Assembly (NCBI RefSeq): GCF_013404595.1
Contig: NZ_JABVAX010000002.1
Span: 1-64,000 of the forward strand
Length of the DNA: 64,000 nucleotides
Direction of reading: 5' to 3'
Source: Jannaschia marina
GTDB taxonomy: Bacteria > Pseudomonadota > Alphaproteobacteria > Rhodobacterales > Rhodobacteraceae
Positions 52,598-63,447 of this stretch are shown piece after piece (the first letter of the stretch is position 1; each line of letters opens with the position of its first letter). A program made the translations under genes and the position numbers. The notes under the pieces are model-generated. The model was not told the DNA's origin, searched no databases, and was given only the letters and a program-made list of their open reading frames with translations.

Positions 52598-54135
52598 TGG
52601 CGATCCAGGCTGCGGAAATCTCCGCGATCCTCAAAGATCAGATCAAGAATTTCGGACAGGATGCCGAAGTCGCCGAGGTCGGCCGCGTGCTGTCCGTCGG
52701 TGACGGTATCGCCCGCGTCTACGGTCTCGACAACGTCCAGGCCGGCGAGATGGTCGAATTTCCCGGCGGCATTCAGGGCATGGCCCTGAACCTCGAGAGC
52801 GACAACGTCGGCTGCGTGATCTTCGGCTCGGACCGGGACATCAAGGAAGGCGACACCGTCAAGCGCACGAACTCCATCGTGGACGTGCCCGCCGGTGACG
52901 AACTGCTGGGCCGCGTCGTCGACGGTCTCGGCAACCCGCTGGACGGCAAGGGGCCGATCAACGCCTCCGAACGCCGCGTCGCCGACGTGAAGGCCCCGGG
53001 CATCATCCCGCGCAAGTCGGTGCACGAGCCGATGGCCACCGGCCTCAAGGCCGTGGACGCCATGATCCCGATCGGCCGCGGGCAGCGCGAGCTCATCATC
53101 GGTGACCGCCAGACCGGCAAGACCGCCGTGGCGCTCGACGCGATCCTGAACCAGGCCTCCTACAACAAGGCTGCCGGTGACGACGAATCGAAGAAGCTCT
53201 ACTGCATCTATGTTGCCGTCGGTCAGAAGCGCTCGACCGTGGCGCAGCTGGTGAAGCGCCTCGAAGAGTCGGGCGCGATCGAGTATTCCACCGTCGTCGC
53301 CGCGACCGCCTCCGACCCGGCCCCCATGCAGTTCCTGGCGCCCTACGCAGCGACCGCCATGGCCGAGTACTTCCGCGACAACGGCCGCCACGCGCTCATC
53401 ATCTACGATGACCTCTCCAAGCAGGCCGTGGCCTACCGCCAGATGTCGCTCCTGCTGCGCCGTCCGCCGGGCCGCGAAGCCTATCCGGGCGATGTCTTCT
53501 ATCTCCACTCCCGTCTGCTGGAGCGGTCGGCGAAGCTCAACGAGGAGAACGGAGCCGGCTCGCTGACGGCGCTGCCGATCATCGAGACGCAGGGCGGCGA
53601 CGTGTCGGCGTTCATCCCGACGAACGTGATCTCGATCACCGACGGTCAGATCTTCCTCGAGACGGAACTCTTCTATCAGGGCATCCGCCCGGCCGTGAAC
53701 ACCGGTCTGTCGGTGTCGCGCGTGGGTTCCTCGGCGCAGACGAAGGCGATGTCCTCGGTCGCGGGCCCCGTGAAGCTCTCGCTCGCGCAGTATCGCGAGA
53801 TGGCGGCCTTCGCGCAGTTCGGCTCGGACCTCGACGCCTCGACGCAGCAACTCCTGAACCGGGGCGCGCGCCTCACCGAGCTGATGAAGCAGCCGCAGTA
53901 CTCGCCGCTCACCAACGCGGAGATCGTCTGCGTCATCTACGCGGGCACGAACGGCTACCTCGACAAGGTCGCCGTCAAGGACGTGGGCCGCTGGGAGCAG
54001 GGGCTTCTCAACCACCTGCGCTCCAAGCATCAGGACCTGCTGGACGACATCACCAACAATGATCGCAAGGTGAAGGACGAGCTGGCCGAGAAGGTCAGTG
54101 CGGCCATCGACGGTTTCGCCGCGAACTTCGGGTAA
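52597..54135 (+). CDS. atpA: F1 ATP synthase alpha subunit
   Basis: This 512-residue protein carries the non-catalytic nucleotide site, with P-loop [13 protein letters not shown], the segment [12 protein letters not shown] and the alpha signature [14 protein letters not shown]. Full length and conserved throughout. It is second in atpHAGDC. Confidence 0.96.
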   Translation: MAIQAAEISAILKDQIKNFGQDAEVAEVGRVLSVGDGIARVYGLDNVQAGEMVEFPGGIQGMALNLESDNVGCVIFGSDRDIKEGDTVKRTNSIVDVPAGDELLGRVVDGLGNPLDGKGPINASERRVADVKAPGIIPRKSVHEPMATGLKAVDAMIPIGRGQRELIIGDRQTGKTAVALDAILNQASYNKAAGDDESKKLYCIYVAVGQKRSTVAQLVKRLEESGAIEYSTVVAATASDPAPMQFLAPYAATAMAEYFRDNGRHALIIYDDLSKQAVAYRQMSLLLRRPPGREAYPGDVFYLHSRLLERSAKLNEENGAGSLTALPIIETQGGDVSAFIPTNVISITDGQIFLETELFYQGIRPAVNTGLSVSRVGSSAQTKAMSSVAGPVKLSLAQYREMAAFAQFGSDLDASTQQLLNRGARLTELMKQPQYSPLTNAEIVCVIYAGTNGYLDKVAVKDVGRWEQGLLNHLRSKHQDLLDDITNNDRKVKDELAEKVSAAIDGFAANFG

Positions 54136-54147
54136 GGGGGCAGAGCC

Positions 54148-56465
<2,318 letters not shown>

Positions 56466-56468
56466 GCC

Positions 56469-56876
56469 ATGCAGTTCGAACTCGTCTCACCCGAGCGGCG
56501 GCTGGCGTCCACCGAGGACGCCACGGCCGTGCGCATCCCCGGCGCGGACGGGGACATGACCGCGATGGCCGACCATGCGCCGACCATCACCAGCCTGCGC
56601 CCCGGCGTCCTGACGGTCGAGACGTCGGGCGGCGAGGAAAGCTACGCCGTGACCGGCGGCTTCGCCGAGATCGGCGCGGGCGTCACCGTGCTGGCCGAGC
56701 GCGCGCTTCCGGTGGCCGATGTCACGCAGGAGGTCTTCGACGACTGGGTGTCCGAGGCGCGCACCGCACGCGACAACGCGCCGTCGGATGCCGTGGACGC
56801 GGCGACGAAGCTCTTGGCCGACATGGTTGCCGTGGGCGACCACATCGGCTTGAACTCGAACCAGGCCAACCTCTGA
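56469..56876 (+). CDS. atpC: F1 ATP synthase epsilon subunit
   Basis: This 135-residue subunit begins with [14 protein letters not shown] and has the beta-sandwich segment [16 protein letters not shown], then a short C-terminal helical part shorter than in E. coli, as common in alphaproteobacteria. It starts 3 bases after atpD and is last before a strong terminator. Confidence 0.92.
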   Translation: MQFELVSPERRLASTEDATAVRIPGADGDMTAMADHAPTITSLRPGVLTVETSGGEESYAVTGGFAEIGAGVTVLAERALPVADVTQEVFDDWVSEARTARDNAPSDAVDAATKLLADMVAVGDHIGLNSNQANL

Positions 56877-56915
56877 GGTCGGTCGGACCGCCGATTTGTC
56901 GGTAACGTGTTCTCG

Positions 56916-56951
56916 AAGGCCCCGTCGGATTCGGCGGGGCCTTTGCATTTT
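56916..56951 (+). terminator. Terminator of the atpHAGDC operon
   Basis: AAGGCCCCG-T-CG, a GATT loop and CG-G-CGGGGCCTT (56916-56943) form a 12-bp stem with one G:T pair, followed by TGCATTTT. It lies 40 bases after atpC. Confidence 0.8.
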
Positions 56952-57020
56952 AACGATTTTTTGACGTAGATTGCCGCAGGCTCCGGCCGAAGGTTGTTGT
57001 TTCCCCAAGGGCCAGGCCCC

Positions 57021-57371
57021 ATGCGCAGATTGTCCAACCATGTCATCGGCATCCAGCAGGGCAGCCGCGTGATGTTCTCGGACTTCGAGGACGGCGGACA
57101 GATGTGGACGGGCTCCGGCCCGCGAGAGGCGCGCGTGCGTGTGGAATTCGAGGAGCCGTTCAAGACCGTTCCGGCGATCCTGACGGGGCTGGCGATGTTC
57201 GACATGGACGAGGGCTCGAACCAGCGGGCGGATCTCAGCCACGGCAACGTCACGGTGACCGGTTTCGACCTCGTCTTCCGCACCTGGGGCGACACCCGCG
57301 TCGCCCGCGTCCGCGCCGACTGGACGGCCATCGGTGAGATCCGCGCCGAGGACGAGTGGGAGGTGTATTGA
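57021..57371 (+). CDS. H-type lectin domain protein
   Basis: This 116-residue protein is a single H-type lectin domain (about 10-110), with QQGSRVMFSDFEDGGQMWTGSGPREARVRVEFEEPF and the final WTAIGE matching snail agglutinin-type folds. No signal peptide is visible. The domain usually binds N-acetylgalactosamine-type sugars as a trimer. It follows the ATP synthase operon, but after the terminator. The start at 57021 has a weak ribosome site (AGGGCCAGG). Its function in the bacterium is unknown. Confidence 0.8.
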   Translation: MRRLSNHVIGIQQGSRVMFSDFEDGGQMWTGSGPREARVRVEFEEPFKTVPAILTGLAMFDMDEGSNQRADLSHGNVTVTGFDLVFRTWGDTRVARVRADWTAIGEIRAEDEWEVY

Positions 57372-57420
57372 GACATTTGTCTCTTTGACATCCCCGCCAC
57401 GCGGGCCCCAGACAGGGGCC

Positions 57421-58398
57421 ATGAAGACCTTCATCAACGGGTTCGGACGGATCGGGCGCTCGATCCTGCGGGCGCATCTTCTTGGCGCGGGCGCGGGCGT
57501 CGAGATCGTCGGCATCAACGATATCGCGCAACTCGAGACCTGCGCCTATCTCTTCAAGTACGACAGCGTGTTCGGACCCTGGGCGGGACGGGTGGAGACG
57601 ACGGAAGACGCGCTCGTCATCGACGGGCAGGCTATTTCCTTCCACCGCACGCCGGATCTGCGGACCCTGTCGCTCGGAGGCGTGGACCTCGTGATGGAGT
57701 GCACCGGGCGCGCAGAGACGCGCCCCGAGGTCGAGCGGGGCCTGCTGGCGGGTGCGGGCAAGGTGCTGATGTCCGGTCCTTCGGCGGTGGCGGATGCGAC
57801 CATCGTGATCGGGGCCAACGAGGGCGAGCTATCGCCCGCGCATCGCATCGTCTCGAATGCAAGTTGCACGACCAACGCCGTCGCGCCGCTCCTCGCCGTG
57901 CTCGACGCGGCCTTTGGCGTCGAGAGCGGGTCGATGACGACGATCCATTGCTACACCGGTAGCCAGCCGACGGTGGACATGGCGCTCGGCGGCCCGCTCG
58001 CGCGCAGCCGGGCGGCGGCGCTGTCGATGGTGCCGACCACGACGAGCGCGGGCCGGCTCGTCGATGCGGTGCTGCCGCATCTGGCGGGGCGGGTGCCTTG
58101 TCAGTCGGTGCGCGTGCCGGTGGCCAGTGTCTCGGCGGTCGACCTGTCCTTTCTCCCGGCCCGGCGCGCCAGCGCGGACGACGTCAACGCCGCACTTGCG
58201 GGGGCAGGCGGGGTGATCGGGGTGGAGGACGCACCGCTCGTCAGTTCCGATCTACGGGGCCGACCCGAGAGCTATATCCACGCGAGCGGCGAGACCCGCG
58301 TGGGTGCCGGTGGATTGATCCGGGTCTTCGGCTGGTACGACAACGAATGGGGCTTCGCCAACCGGATGCTGGACCTCGGGCTCAGGATGGCCGGCTGA
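57421..58398 (+). CDS. gap: Glyceraldehyde-3-phosphate dehydrogenase, type I
   Basis: This 325-residue enzyme has the NAD motif INGFGRIGRSILR at the start, catalytic C149 (SNASCTTNAVAP) and the segment WYDNEWGFANRM at the end. It oxidises glyceraldehyde 3-phosphate, one product of the aldolase encoded in the neighbouring galactose cluster. It converges with the GH42 gene and their 3' ends overlap by 17 bases. It is probably one of several gap paralogues and may be linked to sugar use rather than central glycolysis. Confidence 0.9.
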   Translation: MKTFINGFGRIGRSILRAHLLGAGAGVEIVGINDIAQLETCAYLFKYDSVFGPWAGRVETTEDALVIDGQAISFHRTPDLRTLSLGGVDLVMECTGRAETRPEVERGLLAGAGKVLMSGPSAVADATIVIGANEGELSPAHRIVSNASCTTNAVAPLLAVLDAAFGVESGSMTTIHCYTGSQPTVDMALGGPLARSRAAALSMVPTTTSAGRLVDAVLPHLAGRVPCQSVRVPVASVSAVDLSFLPARRASADDVNAALAGAGGVIGVEDAPLVSSDLRGRPESYIHASGETRVGAGGLIRVFGWYDNEWGFANRMLDLGLRMAG

Positions 58399-60277
58399 GC
58401 CGTAGCACGCCCGCGGGCTCGAGCGTGTGGCAGTCGAAATCGATCGGGCGGGAGGCGTAGTTGAAGACAAAGCGTTCCGTCCCGGTGTCGCGGATGCGCA
58501 GGCCCTCGGGCAGGTCGAGCGTGGCGAGCCCCGCGGCGTCCGCGATGTCGCGCAGGATGCGCTTCGCGGCGGCACGGTTCGGCCAGCCGGCGAGGTGGTA
58601 GCGGCGGTCGGAGCGGAGAAGGACGGGCGAGCCTTCGGTCGTGCGCTCCAGCACTTCGGCCCCGGTCTCCAGATGCTCCAGCCAGAGATCGACGCCGCCC
58701 CCCTTTTCGAGGCCGCGCGGGGCCTCGGGCGGGAAGGTTTCCTCCATCACGGAGGTCGCGTCGAGACCGGGCAGGTTCGGGCCCATCGGCGTCGTGAAGC
58801 CGAGTTCGGACGTCTTGAGGTCCGTTCGCGGGCCGGTGAGCACGATCCCCTCGGCGGTGTCGATCGCCTTGCGCAGCGGCGCGGAGAGCGTCAGCAGCCC
58901 CGGCACCAGCGTCAGCGCATAGCCCTCCAGCGACGCGGTGTCGGGCGGCAGGATATCGACCGACAGCCCCAGCGACCGCAGCGCGCGGTAGAGGTCGAGG
59001 CAGAGCGCGAAATGGTCGAAGCCCTGCCCCTGCGGCTGCACCTCCCAGGCCCATTGGGAGGCATAGTCGAAGACGAGCGCGACCGGGGCCTGCGCCGGTA
59101 CGACGTCCGGCGCGTCGCGCAGCTCGGCGGCCACCTGCGCGGCCTCGGCGAAGCCCGGCGCCTCGGAGGAGTCGGGGCGCAGGAGGCCCGCGTGTTGTTG
59201 CTCCTGCGCCTGCGGAAACTGCCGCCAGCGGAACCAGCAGACGGCCTCCGCCCCGTGGGCGAAAGCCTCCCACGACCAGAGGCGCACCATGCCGGGCAGC
59301 GGGGCGGGGTTCCACGGGGCCCAGTTCACGGGGCCGGGCTGCTGCTCCATCACCCACCAGCGGCCCCGCCCGCAGGCGCGGTAGAGATCGTGGTGGAACG
59401 CCTGGAAATCGGGGTCGCCCTGCCGCAGATAGGCTTGCTGATCGCCACCCGGCACCCGGTCGAGCAGGAAGCCCATGGGGTAGCTGTCCCAGGCGGCGAT
59501 CTCCATTTGACGTCCGGTGGCGTAATGGTCGAACTCGGTGACGCGGCCCATGTAGTTGTGGCTGATCGGCGCGTCGGAATGTGCGCGGATCGCGGCGACC
59601 TGCGCGGCGTTCCATTGCACCACCATGTCCGAGGCGAAGCGGCGGAAGGCGAGGGCATGGCTCGGGTTCGGTTCGGTCACGGTCAGGTTCGGCAGGTCGA
59701 TCTGATCGAAATGATCGTAGTCCATCGACCAGAAGATGTTGCCCCAGGCCGTATTCAGCGCGGCGATGTCGCCGTAGCGGTCCTTCAGCCAGACGCGGAA
59801 GGACTCGCGGGCGACGGGAGAATAGCTGACGACCGTGTCGTGGCAGCCGTATTCGTTATCGGGCTGCCAGGCAGCCACGCGGTCGCCATAACGTTCGGCC
59901 ATGAGGCCCGCCATACGCGCGGCGTCGTCGCGGTAGCCTGCGTGGGCGAAGTCGTAATGTCGGCGGGAGCCGAAGCCGCGGGGGCGGCCCTCGGCGTCGT
60001 GGGCCAGCATGTCGGGATGGCGGTCGAGCATCCAGCGCGGCGGCGTGGCCGAGGGCGTGCCGAGGACCACCGAGAGGCCCGCGCCCGTCAGCACGTCGAT
60101 CGCGCGGTCGAGCCAGCACCAGTCGTAGTCTCCCGGCCGCGGCTCCAGTCGGGACCAGGCGAACTCGCCGATCCGCACCCAGGTCAGGCCGAGGTCGGCC
60201 ATGCGGCGCGCGTCCTCCGGCCATTGGGTCTCGGGCCAGTGCTCGGGGTAGTAGCATGTCCCGATGGTGCGCTTCAC
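58382..60277 (-). CDS. Beta-galactosidase, GH42
   Basis: This 631-residue enzyme has a TIM barrel (1-380) with acid/base E142 (WQPDNEYGCHD) and nucleophile E311 (WWVMEQQPGPVNW), a trimerisation domain with DYASQWAWEVQPQ, and a small C-terminal beta domain. No signal peptide is present, so it acts in the cytoplasm on imported beta-galactosides. The start is GTG 60277, which overlaps the upstream SMP-30 stop as GTGA. It is last in the minus-strand galactose cluster. Confidence 0.9.
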   Translation of the reverse strand: MKRTIGTCYYPEHWPETQWPEDARRMADLGLTWVRIGEFAWSRLEPRPGDYDWCWLDRAIDVLTGAGLSVVLGTPSATPPRWMLDRHPDMLAHDAEGRPRGFGSRRHYDFAHAGYRDDAARMAGLMAERYGDRVAAWQPDNEYGCHDTVVSYSPVARESFRVWLKDRYGDIAALNTAWGNIFWSMDYDHFDQIDLPNLTVTEPNPSHALAFRRFASDMVVQWNAAQVAAIRAHSDAPISHNYMGRVTEFDHYATGRQMEIAAWDSYPMGFLLDRVPGGDQQAYLRQGDPDFQAFHHDLYRACGRGRWWVMEQQPGPVNWAPWNPAPLPGMVRLWSWEAFAHGAEAVCWFRWRQFPQAQEQQHAGLLRPDSSEAPGFAEAAQVAAELRDAPDVVPAQAPVALVFDYASQWAWEVQPQGQGFDHFALCLDLYRALRSLGLSVDILPPDTASLEGYALTLVPGLLTLSAPLRKAIDTAEGIVLTGPRTDLKTSELGFTTPMGPNLPGLDATSVMEETFPPEAPRGLEKGGGVDLWLEHLETGAEVLERTTEGSPVLLRSDRRYHLAGWPNRAAAKRILRDIADAAGLATLDLPEGLRIRDTGTERFVFNYASRPIDFDCHTLEPAGVLRLSRPS

Positions 60278-61137
60278 AGCACGACCTTTCGCTCCGCCAC
60301 GCCCTTGACCGGCATATCCGCCGCCCATGTCCTCCCGGCACCGGCCTGGTGGGGGGCGTCCGTGTCGGAAATCCCCTGCGTCGCGGAGGTCACGAACATC
60401 CGGTCGAGTTTCGGGCCGCCGAACGCGGGGCAGGTGGTCTGTGCGGCCCCGCAGTCGAGCGCCATGCGGAAGCGGCCGTCCGGGCCGTGGCAGGCCACGC
60501 GCCACCCGCCCCATTGCGCGACCCAGAGGTTGCCCTGCGCATCGCAGACCGCCCCGTCGGGGGCGAGGCCCACGCCCGAGAAGTCGACGAAGACTTCGGG
60601 CTTGCCCGAAGGCCAGCCGGCGCGGTCGATATGCTGCTTCCAGATCGCGCCCCGGGCGGTGTCGGCGAAATAGGCCGTGTCGCCCTCGGGCGAGAAGCAG
60701 ATGGCGTTCGGGATTGTGATGTCGCGATAGATCTGTCGGACCTCGCCGCGGAAGTAGCGATAGATCGCGCCCGCGCCGTCCTGTCCATCGAGCCCCATCG
60801 TCCCGATCCAGAAGCCACCCAGAGGATCGGCGCGGCCGTCGTTGGAGCGGGTCAGCGGGTTGTCGGCTTCAAGGGGGGTGATGATCTCCCGCGCGCCGCT
60901 CTCGATGTCGAAGCGCCAGAGCGCGGAGTCTCCGGCGACCATGAGGGTGTCGTTGTCGATCCAGCCCGCTGCGCTGACATGCTCGTCGAAGGTCCATTCG
61001 AGGGGCGCATCGCCCTGCCGTGACAGAAGGCGGTTGCCGAGGATGTCGAACCAGAAGAGCTGCTGTCGTTCGGGATGCCAGAGCGGACCTTCGCCAAGGG
61101 CGCAGATCCGGCTGTCGTAGACGCCGGCCGTTGTCAT
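60274..61137 (-). CDS. SMP-30/gluconolactonase-family lactonase
   Basis: This 287-residue six-bladed beta-propeller has the metal Glu E16 (ALGEGPLWHPE) and the conserved SNDGRADPLGGFWIGTM and GLAPDGAVCDAQGNLW blocks carrying Asn and Asp ligands. In this cluster it should open galactono-1,4- (or 1,5-) lactone to galactonate after the dehydrogenase step. It overlaps dgoA by 4 bases upstream and the GH42 gene downstream. Confidence 0.88.
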   Translation of the reverse strand: MTTAGVYDSRICALGEGPLWHPERQQLFWFDILGNRLLSRQGDAPLEWTFDEHVSAAGWIDNDTLMVAGDSALWRFDIESGAREIITPLEADNPLTRSNDGRADPLGGFWIGTMGLDGQDGAGAIYRYFRGEVRQIYRDITIPNAICFSPEGDTAYFADTARGAIWKQHIDRAGWPSGKPEVFVDFSGVGLAPDGAVCDAQGNLWVAQWGGWRVACHGPDGRFRMALDCGAAQTTCPAFGGPKLDRMFVTSATQGISDTDAPHQAGAGRTWAADMPVKGVAERKVVL

Positions 61138-61754
61138 GCCGTGACCCCGGACCCCGCGGCCTTGTCATAGGCGGCGACGATGCGTCGGGCGCGCTGCGCG
61201 ATCTCGTCGATCGACAGGCCCGGCACATAGGCCGCCGTACCGAGGCCGAAGCCGTCTGCCCCGGCGCCGAGCCATTCGGCGAAGTTCTCCGGCCCGGCCC
61301 CGCCGACGGCGTAGACGCGCGTCCCGGCCGGCAGGATCGCACGGAGGGCCTTGAGACCACCGGGGCCCGCCATGTTGCCGGGGAAGAGCTTGAGCCCCGT
61401 CGCCCCCGCTTTGAGAGCGGCGAAGGCTTCGGTTGGGGTGAAGACCCCGGGCCAGCTTTCGAGGCCAAGGTCGCGGGTCGCGCGGATGACGTCCGCGTCG
61501 GCATTGGGCGACACGATGATGCGCCCGCCCGCGTCGGCGACCGATTGCACCTCCGCGACCGAGAGCACGGTACCCGCGCCGATGACGGCGGCGTCGCCGT
61601 GGGCCTCGATCATGGATCCGATGGATGTGAGCGGCTCTGGCGAGTTGAGCGGCACCTCGATGGTGGAGATGCCGGCCTCGATGTAGGCCCCGCAGGCGGC
61701 GACGGCGTCGGGCGGGGTGATCCCGCGGAGGATGGCGATCAGGGGACGGGTCAT
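61134..61754 (-). CDS. dgoA: 2-dehydro-3-deoxy-6-phosphogalactonate aldolase
   Basis: This 206-residue KDPG/KDPGal aldolase has AILRGITPPDAV at the start, the Glu segment ISTIEVPLNSPEPL, and Schiff-base K122 (GATGLKLFPG). It cleaves KDPGal to pyruvate and glyceraldehyde 3-phosphate. The LNSP segment and adjacency to a galactonokinase favour the galactose rather than the glucose (Entner-Doudoroff) enzyme. It is directly adjacent to dgoK. Confidence 0.88.
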   Translation of the reverse strand: MTRPLIAILRGITPPDAVAACGAYIEAGISTIEVPLNSPEPLTSIGSMIEAHGDAAVIGAGTVLSVAEVQSVADAGGRIIVSPNADADVIRATRDLGLESWPGVFTPTEAFAALKAGATGLKLFPGNMAGPGGLKALRAILPAGTRVYAVGGAGPENFAEWLGAGADGFGLGTAAYVPGLSIDEIAQRARRIVAAYDKAAGSGVTA

Positions 61755-62633
61755 TCAGGCATCTCTCAGGACGTTGAGGCCGGCGAAGGTCATCTCGTCG
61801 GCGGGTAGCAGCTTCGGGTCGAGGCCCTGCGCGCTCAGGGCGGTGGCATAGGCGCGGGTGGTCTTTTCGGAGCCGGTGATGACGACGTCCCGCCCCAGCC
61901 ACCAAGGCTTCGTGGCGGCGAGTTCCGCCCCGATCAGGAGGCCGGACAGAATGGCGCGGCCGGTGGCGGCTTCCTGCCCGTGCAGGAGGTCGGCAGCGCG
62001 CAGTTCGAACATGCGCGCGGTGAGGAGTTCGGGCTGCGACAGCGTGTCGGAGACGGCGTCGAGAAAGGCCGCCTCGTCCCAGCCATCGCCGGCGAGGGAA
62101 TGGCGCAGCACGCTCTGGCCGGTGATCGTCGCGAAGAGTTCTCCGGTCATCACGGTGCGGAAGCTCACGATCTCGCCCGCCGAGAGATGCGCCCATTTGG
62201 TGTGCGTCCCGGGCAGGCAGGCGACGCCCTCGAAATCGTCGAGGGAGGTGACGATACCGGCGATCTGGGTTTCTTCGCCGCGCATCACGTCGGGATGCGG
62301 GTCGAGTTGGCGAACGCCCGGCACGATGGAGACGCGCAGGCGCGGATCGCGGGTCTCGACGCGGGTGAGGTCACCGTCGACGGCGGCGCAGGGCACGGTG
62401 CGATAGGTGGCCTCGGCCCAGCCCTGCCGCGCGCCGACCATGCCGCAGGCCAGGATCTCGGTCGGCCCGTCGATCCAGTCGCCGGCGAGGTCCAGCAGCG
62501 TCGGTTCGAACGCATCCGGGTCGAGGGTGTTCATGCCGCGATCGCTCTCGCGCGTCTCGCGGGGGCGACCCCCCTCCATGCGGGTGATGCGGAGCGCGGT
62601 GGTGCCCCAGTCGACGGCGATCCAGTCTGCCAT
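61755..62633 (-). CDS. dgoK: 2-dehydro-3-deoxygalactonokinase
   Basis: This 292-residue sugar-acid kinase has the ATP-binding segment WIAVDWGTTALRI at the N-terminus. GTHTKWAHLSAGEIVSFRTVMTGELFA is the family core that binds the sugar acid. It phosphorylates 2-keto-3-deoxygalactonate for dgoA. It starts 1 base after the SDR stop and ends 1 base before dgoA. Confidence 0.9.
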   Translation of the reverse strand: MADWIAVDWGTTALRITRMEGGRPRETRESDRGMNTLDPDAFEPTLLDLAGDWIDGPTEILACGMVGARQGWAEATYRTVPCAAVDGDLTRVETRDPRLRVSIVPGVRQLDPHPDVMRGEETQIAGIVTSLDDFEGVACLPGTHTKWAHLSAGEIVSFRTVMTGELFATITGQSVLRHSLAGDGWDEAAFLDAVSDTLSQPELLTARMFELRAADLLHGQEAATGRAILSGLLIGAELAATKPWWLGRDVVITGSEKTTRAYATALSAQGLDPKLLPADEMTFAGLNVLRDA

Positions 62634-62634
62634 G

Positions 62635-63405
62635 TCAGCCTGTTACCACGACGCCGCCATCCACGACCATGGCCTGCCCCGTCATCATGCGGGAGGCTTC
62701 GGACGACAGGAAGAGCGTGGGGTTCACGATGTCTTCGGGCGCGAGATGGTCCTTCAGGCAGGCCCGGTCGAGATGGGCGGCGAGGCTCTCGGGGTCGGCC
62801 CATTGGTCGAGCTGCTTTTGCGTCAGAACCCAGCCGGGGGCCAGCGCATTGACGCGGATGCGGTCGGGCCCGAACTCCCGCGCGAGGCTGCGGGTCATGC
62901 CGTTGATGCCGGAATTGGAGGTCGTGTAGATCGGATAGCCCGCGTTTCCCATCATGTAGCTGATGGACGAGAAGTTGACGATGTGACCGGAGCCGGCCGT
63001 CTTCATGCCCCGTATCGCGTGCTGGCAGGCGAAGAAATAGGCCTTGAGGTTGATCGCGGTCGACCAGTCCCAGAAGTCCTCGTCGACGTCCAGTGTGCCA
63101 TGGCGCTTGTCGTTGGCGGCGTTGTTGATGAGCCGCGTGACCGTCCCGTGGGCCTCCGCCGCGGCGTCGATCGCGCCGCGCAGGCTGTCGAGGTCGGTGA
63201 TGTCACCCTGTATGAAGAGTGGGCGATTGCCCGTCTCGCCCGCCATCCGGTCCACGAAGTCGGAGGCATCCGAGCGGCCGATGAAGGCCACCTTCGCGCC
63301 CTGACGCAGGAAGCCCTCGGTCAGGTTCGCTCCGATCCCCGAGCCGCCGCCGGTGATGAAGACGGAGGCCCCGTCGAGGTCGGGATAGGTCGCTGTCTGG
63401 GTCAT
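62635..63405 (-). CDS. SDR-family dehydrogenase, probable galactose 1-dehydrogenase
   Basis: This 256-residue Rossmann enzyme has the NAD loop TGGGSGIG (18-25), NNAA (94-97), a Ser near S147 and Y160. The usual YxxxK motif reads YTTSN, so the catalytic Lys is Asn164 here. Within a cluster of galactosidases, lactonase, dgoK and dgoA it most likely oxidises galactose to its lactone. I cannot exclude related aldose substrates such as arabinose or fucose. It is upstream of dgoK with 1 base between. Confidence 0.75.
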   Translation of the reverse strand: MTQTATYPDLDGASVFITGGGSGIGANLTEGFLRQGAKVAFIGRSDASDFVDRMAGETGNRPLFIQGDITDLDSLRGAIDAAAEAHGTVTRLINNAANDKRHGTLDVDEDFWDWSTAINLKAYFFACQHAIRGMKTAGSGHIVNFSSISYMMGNAGYPIYTTSNSGINGMTRSLAREFGPDRIRVNALAPGWVLTQKQLDQWADPESLAAHLDRACLKDHLAPEDIVNPTLFLSSEASRMMTGQAMVVDGGVVVTG

Positions 63406-63447
63406 CTTGTTGTCCCTTCGAAATTCGGGGTTTCGGTGCGGCGGCCG

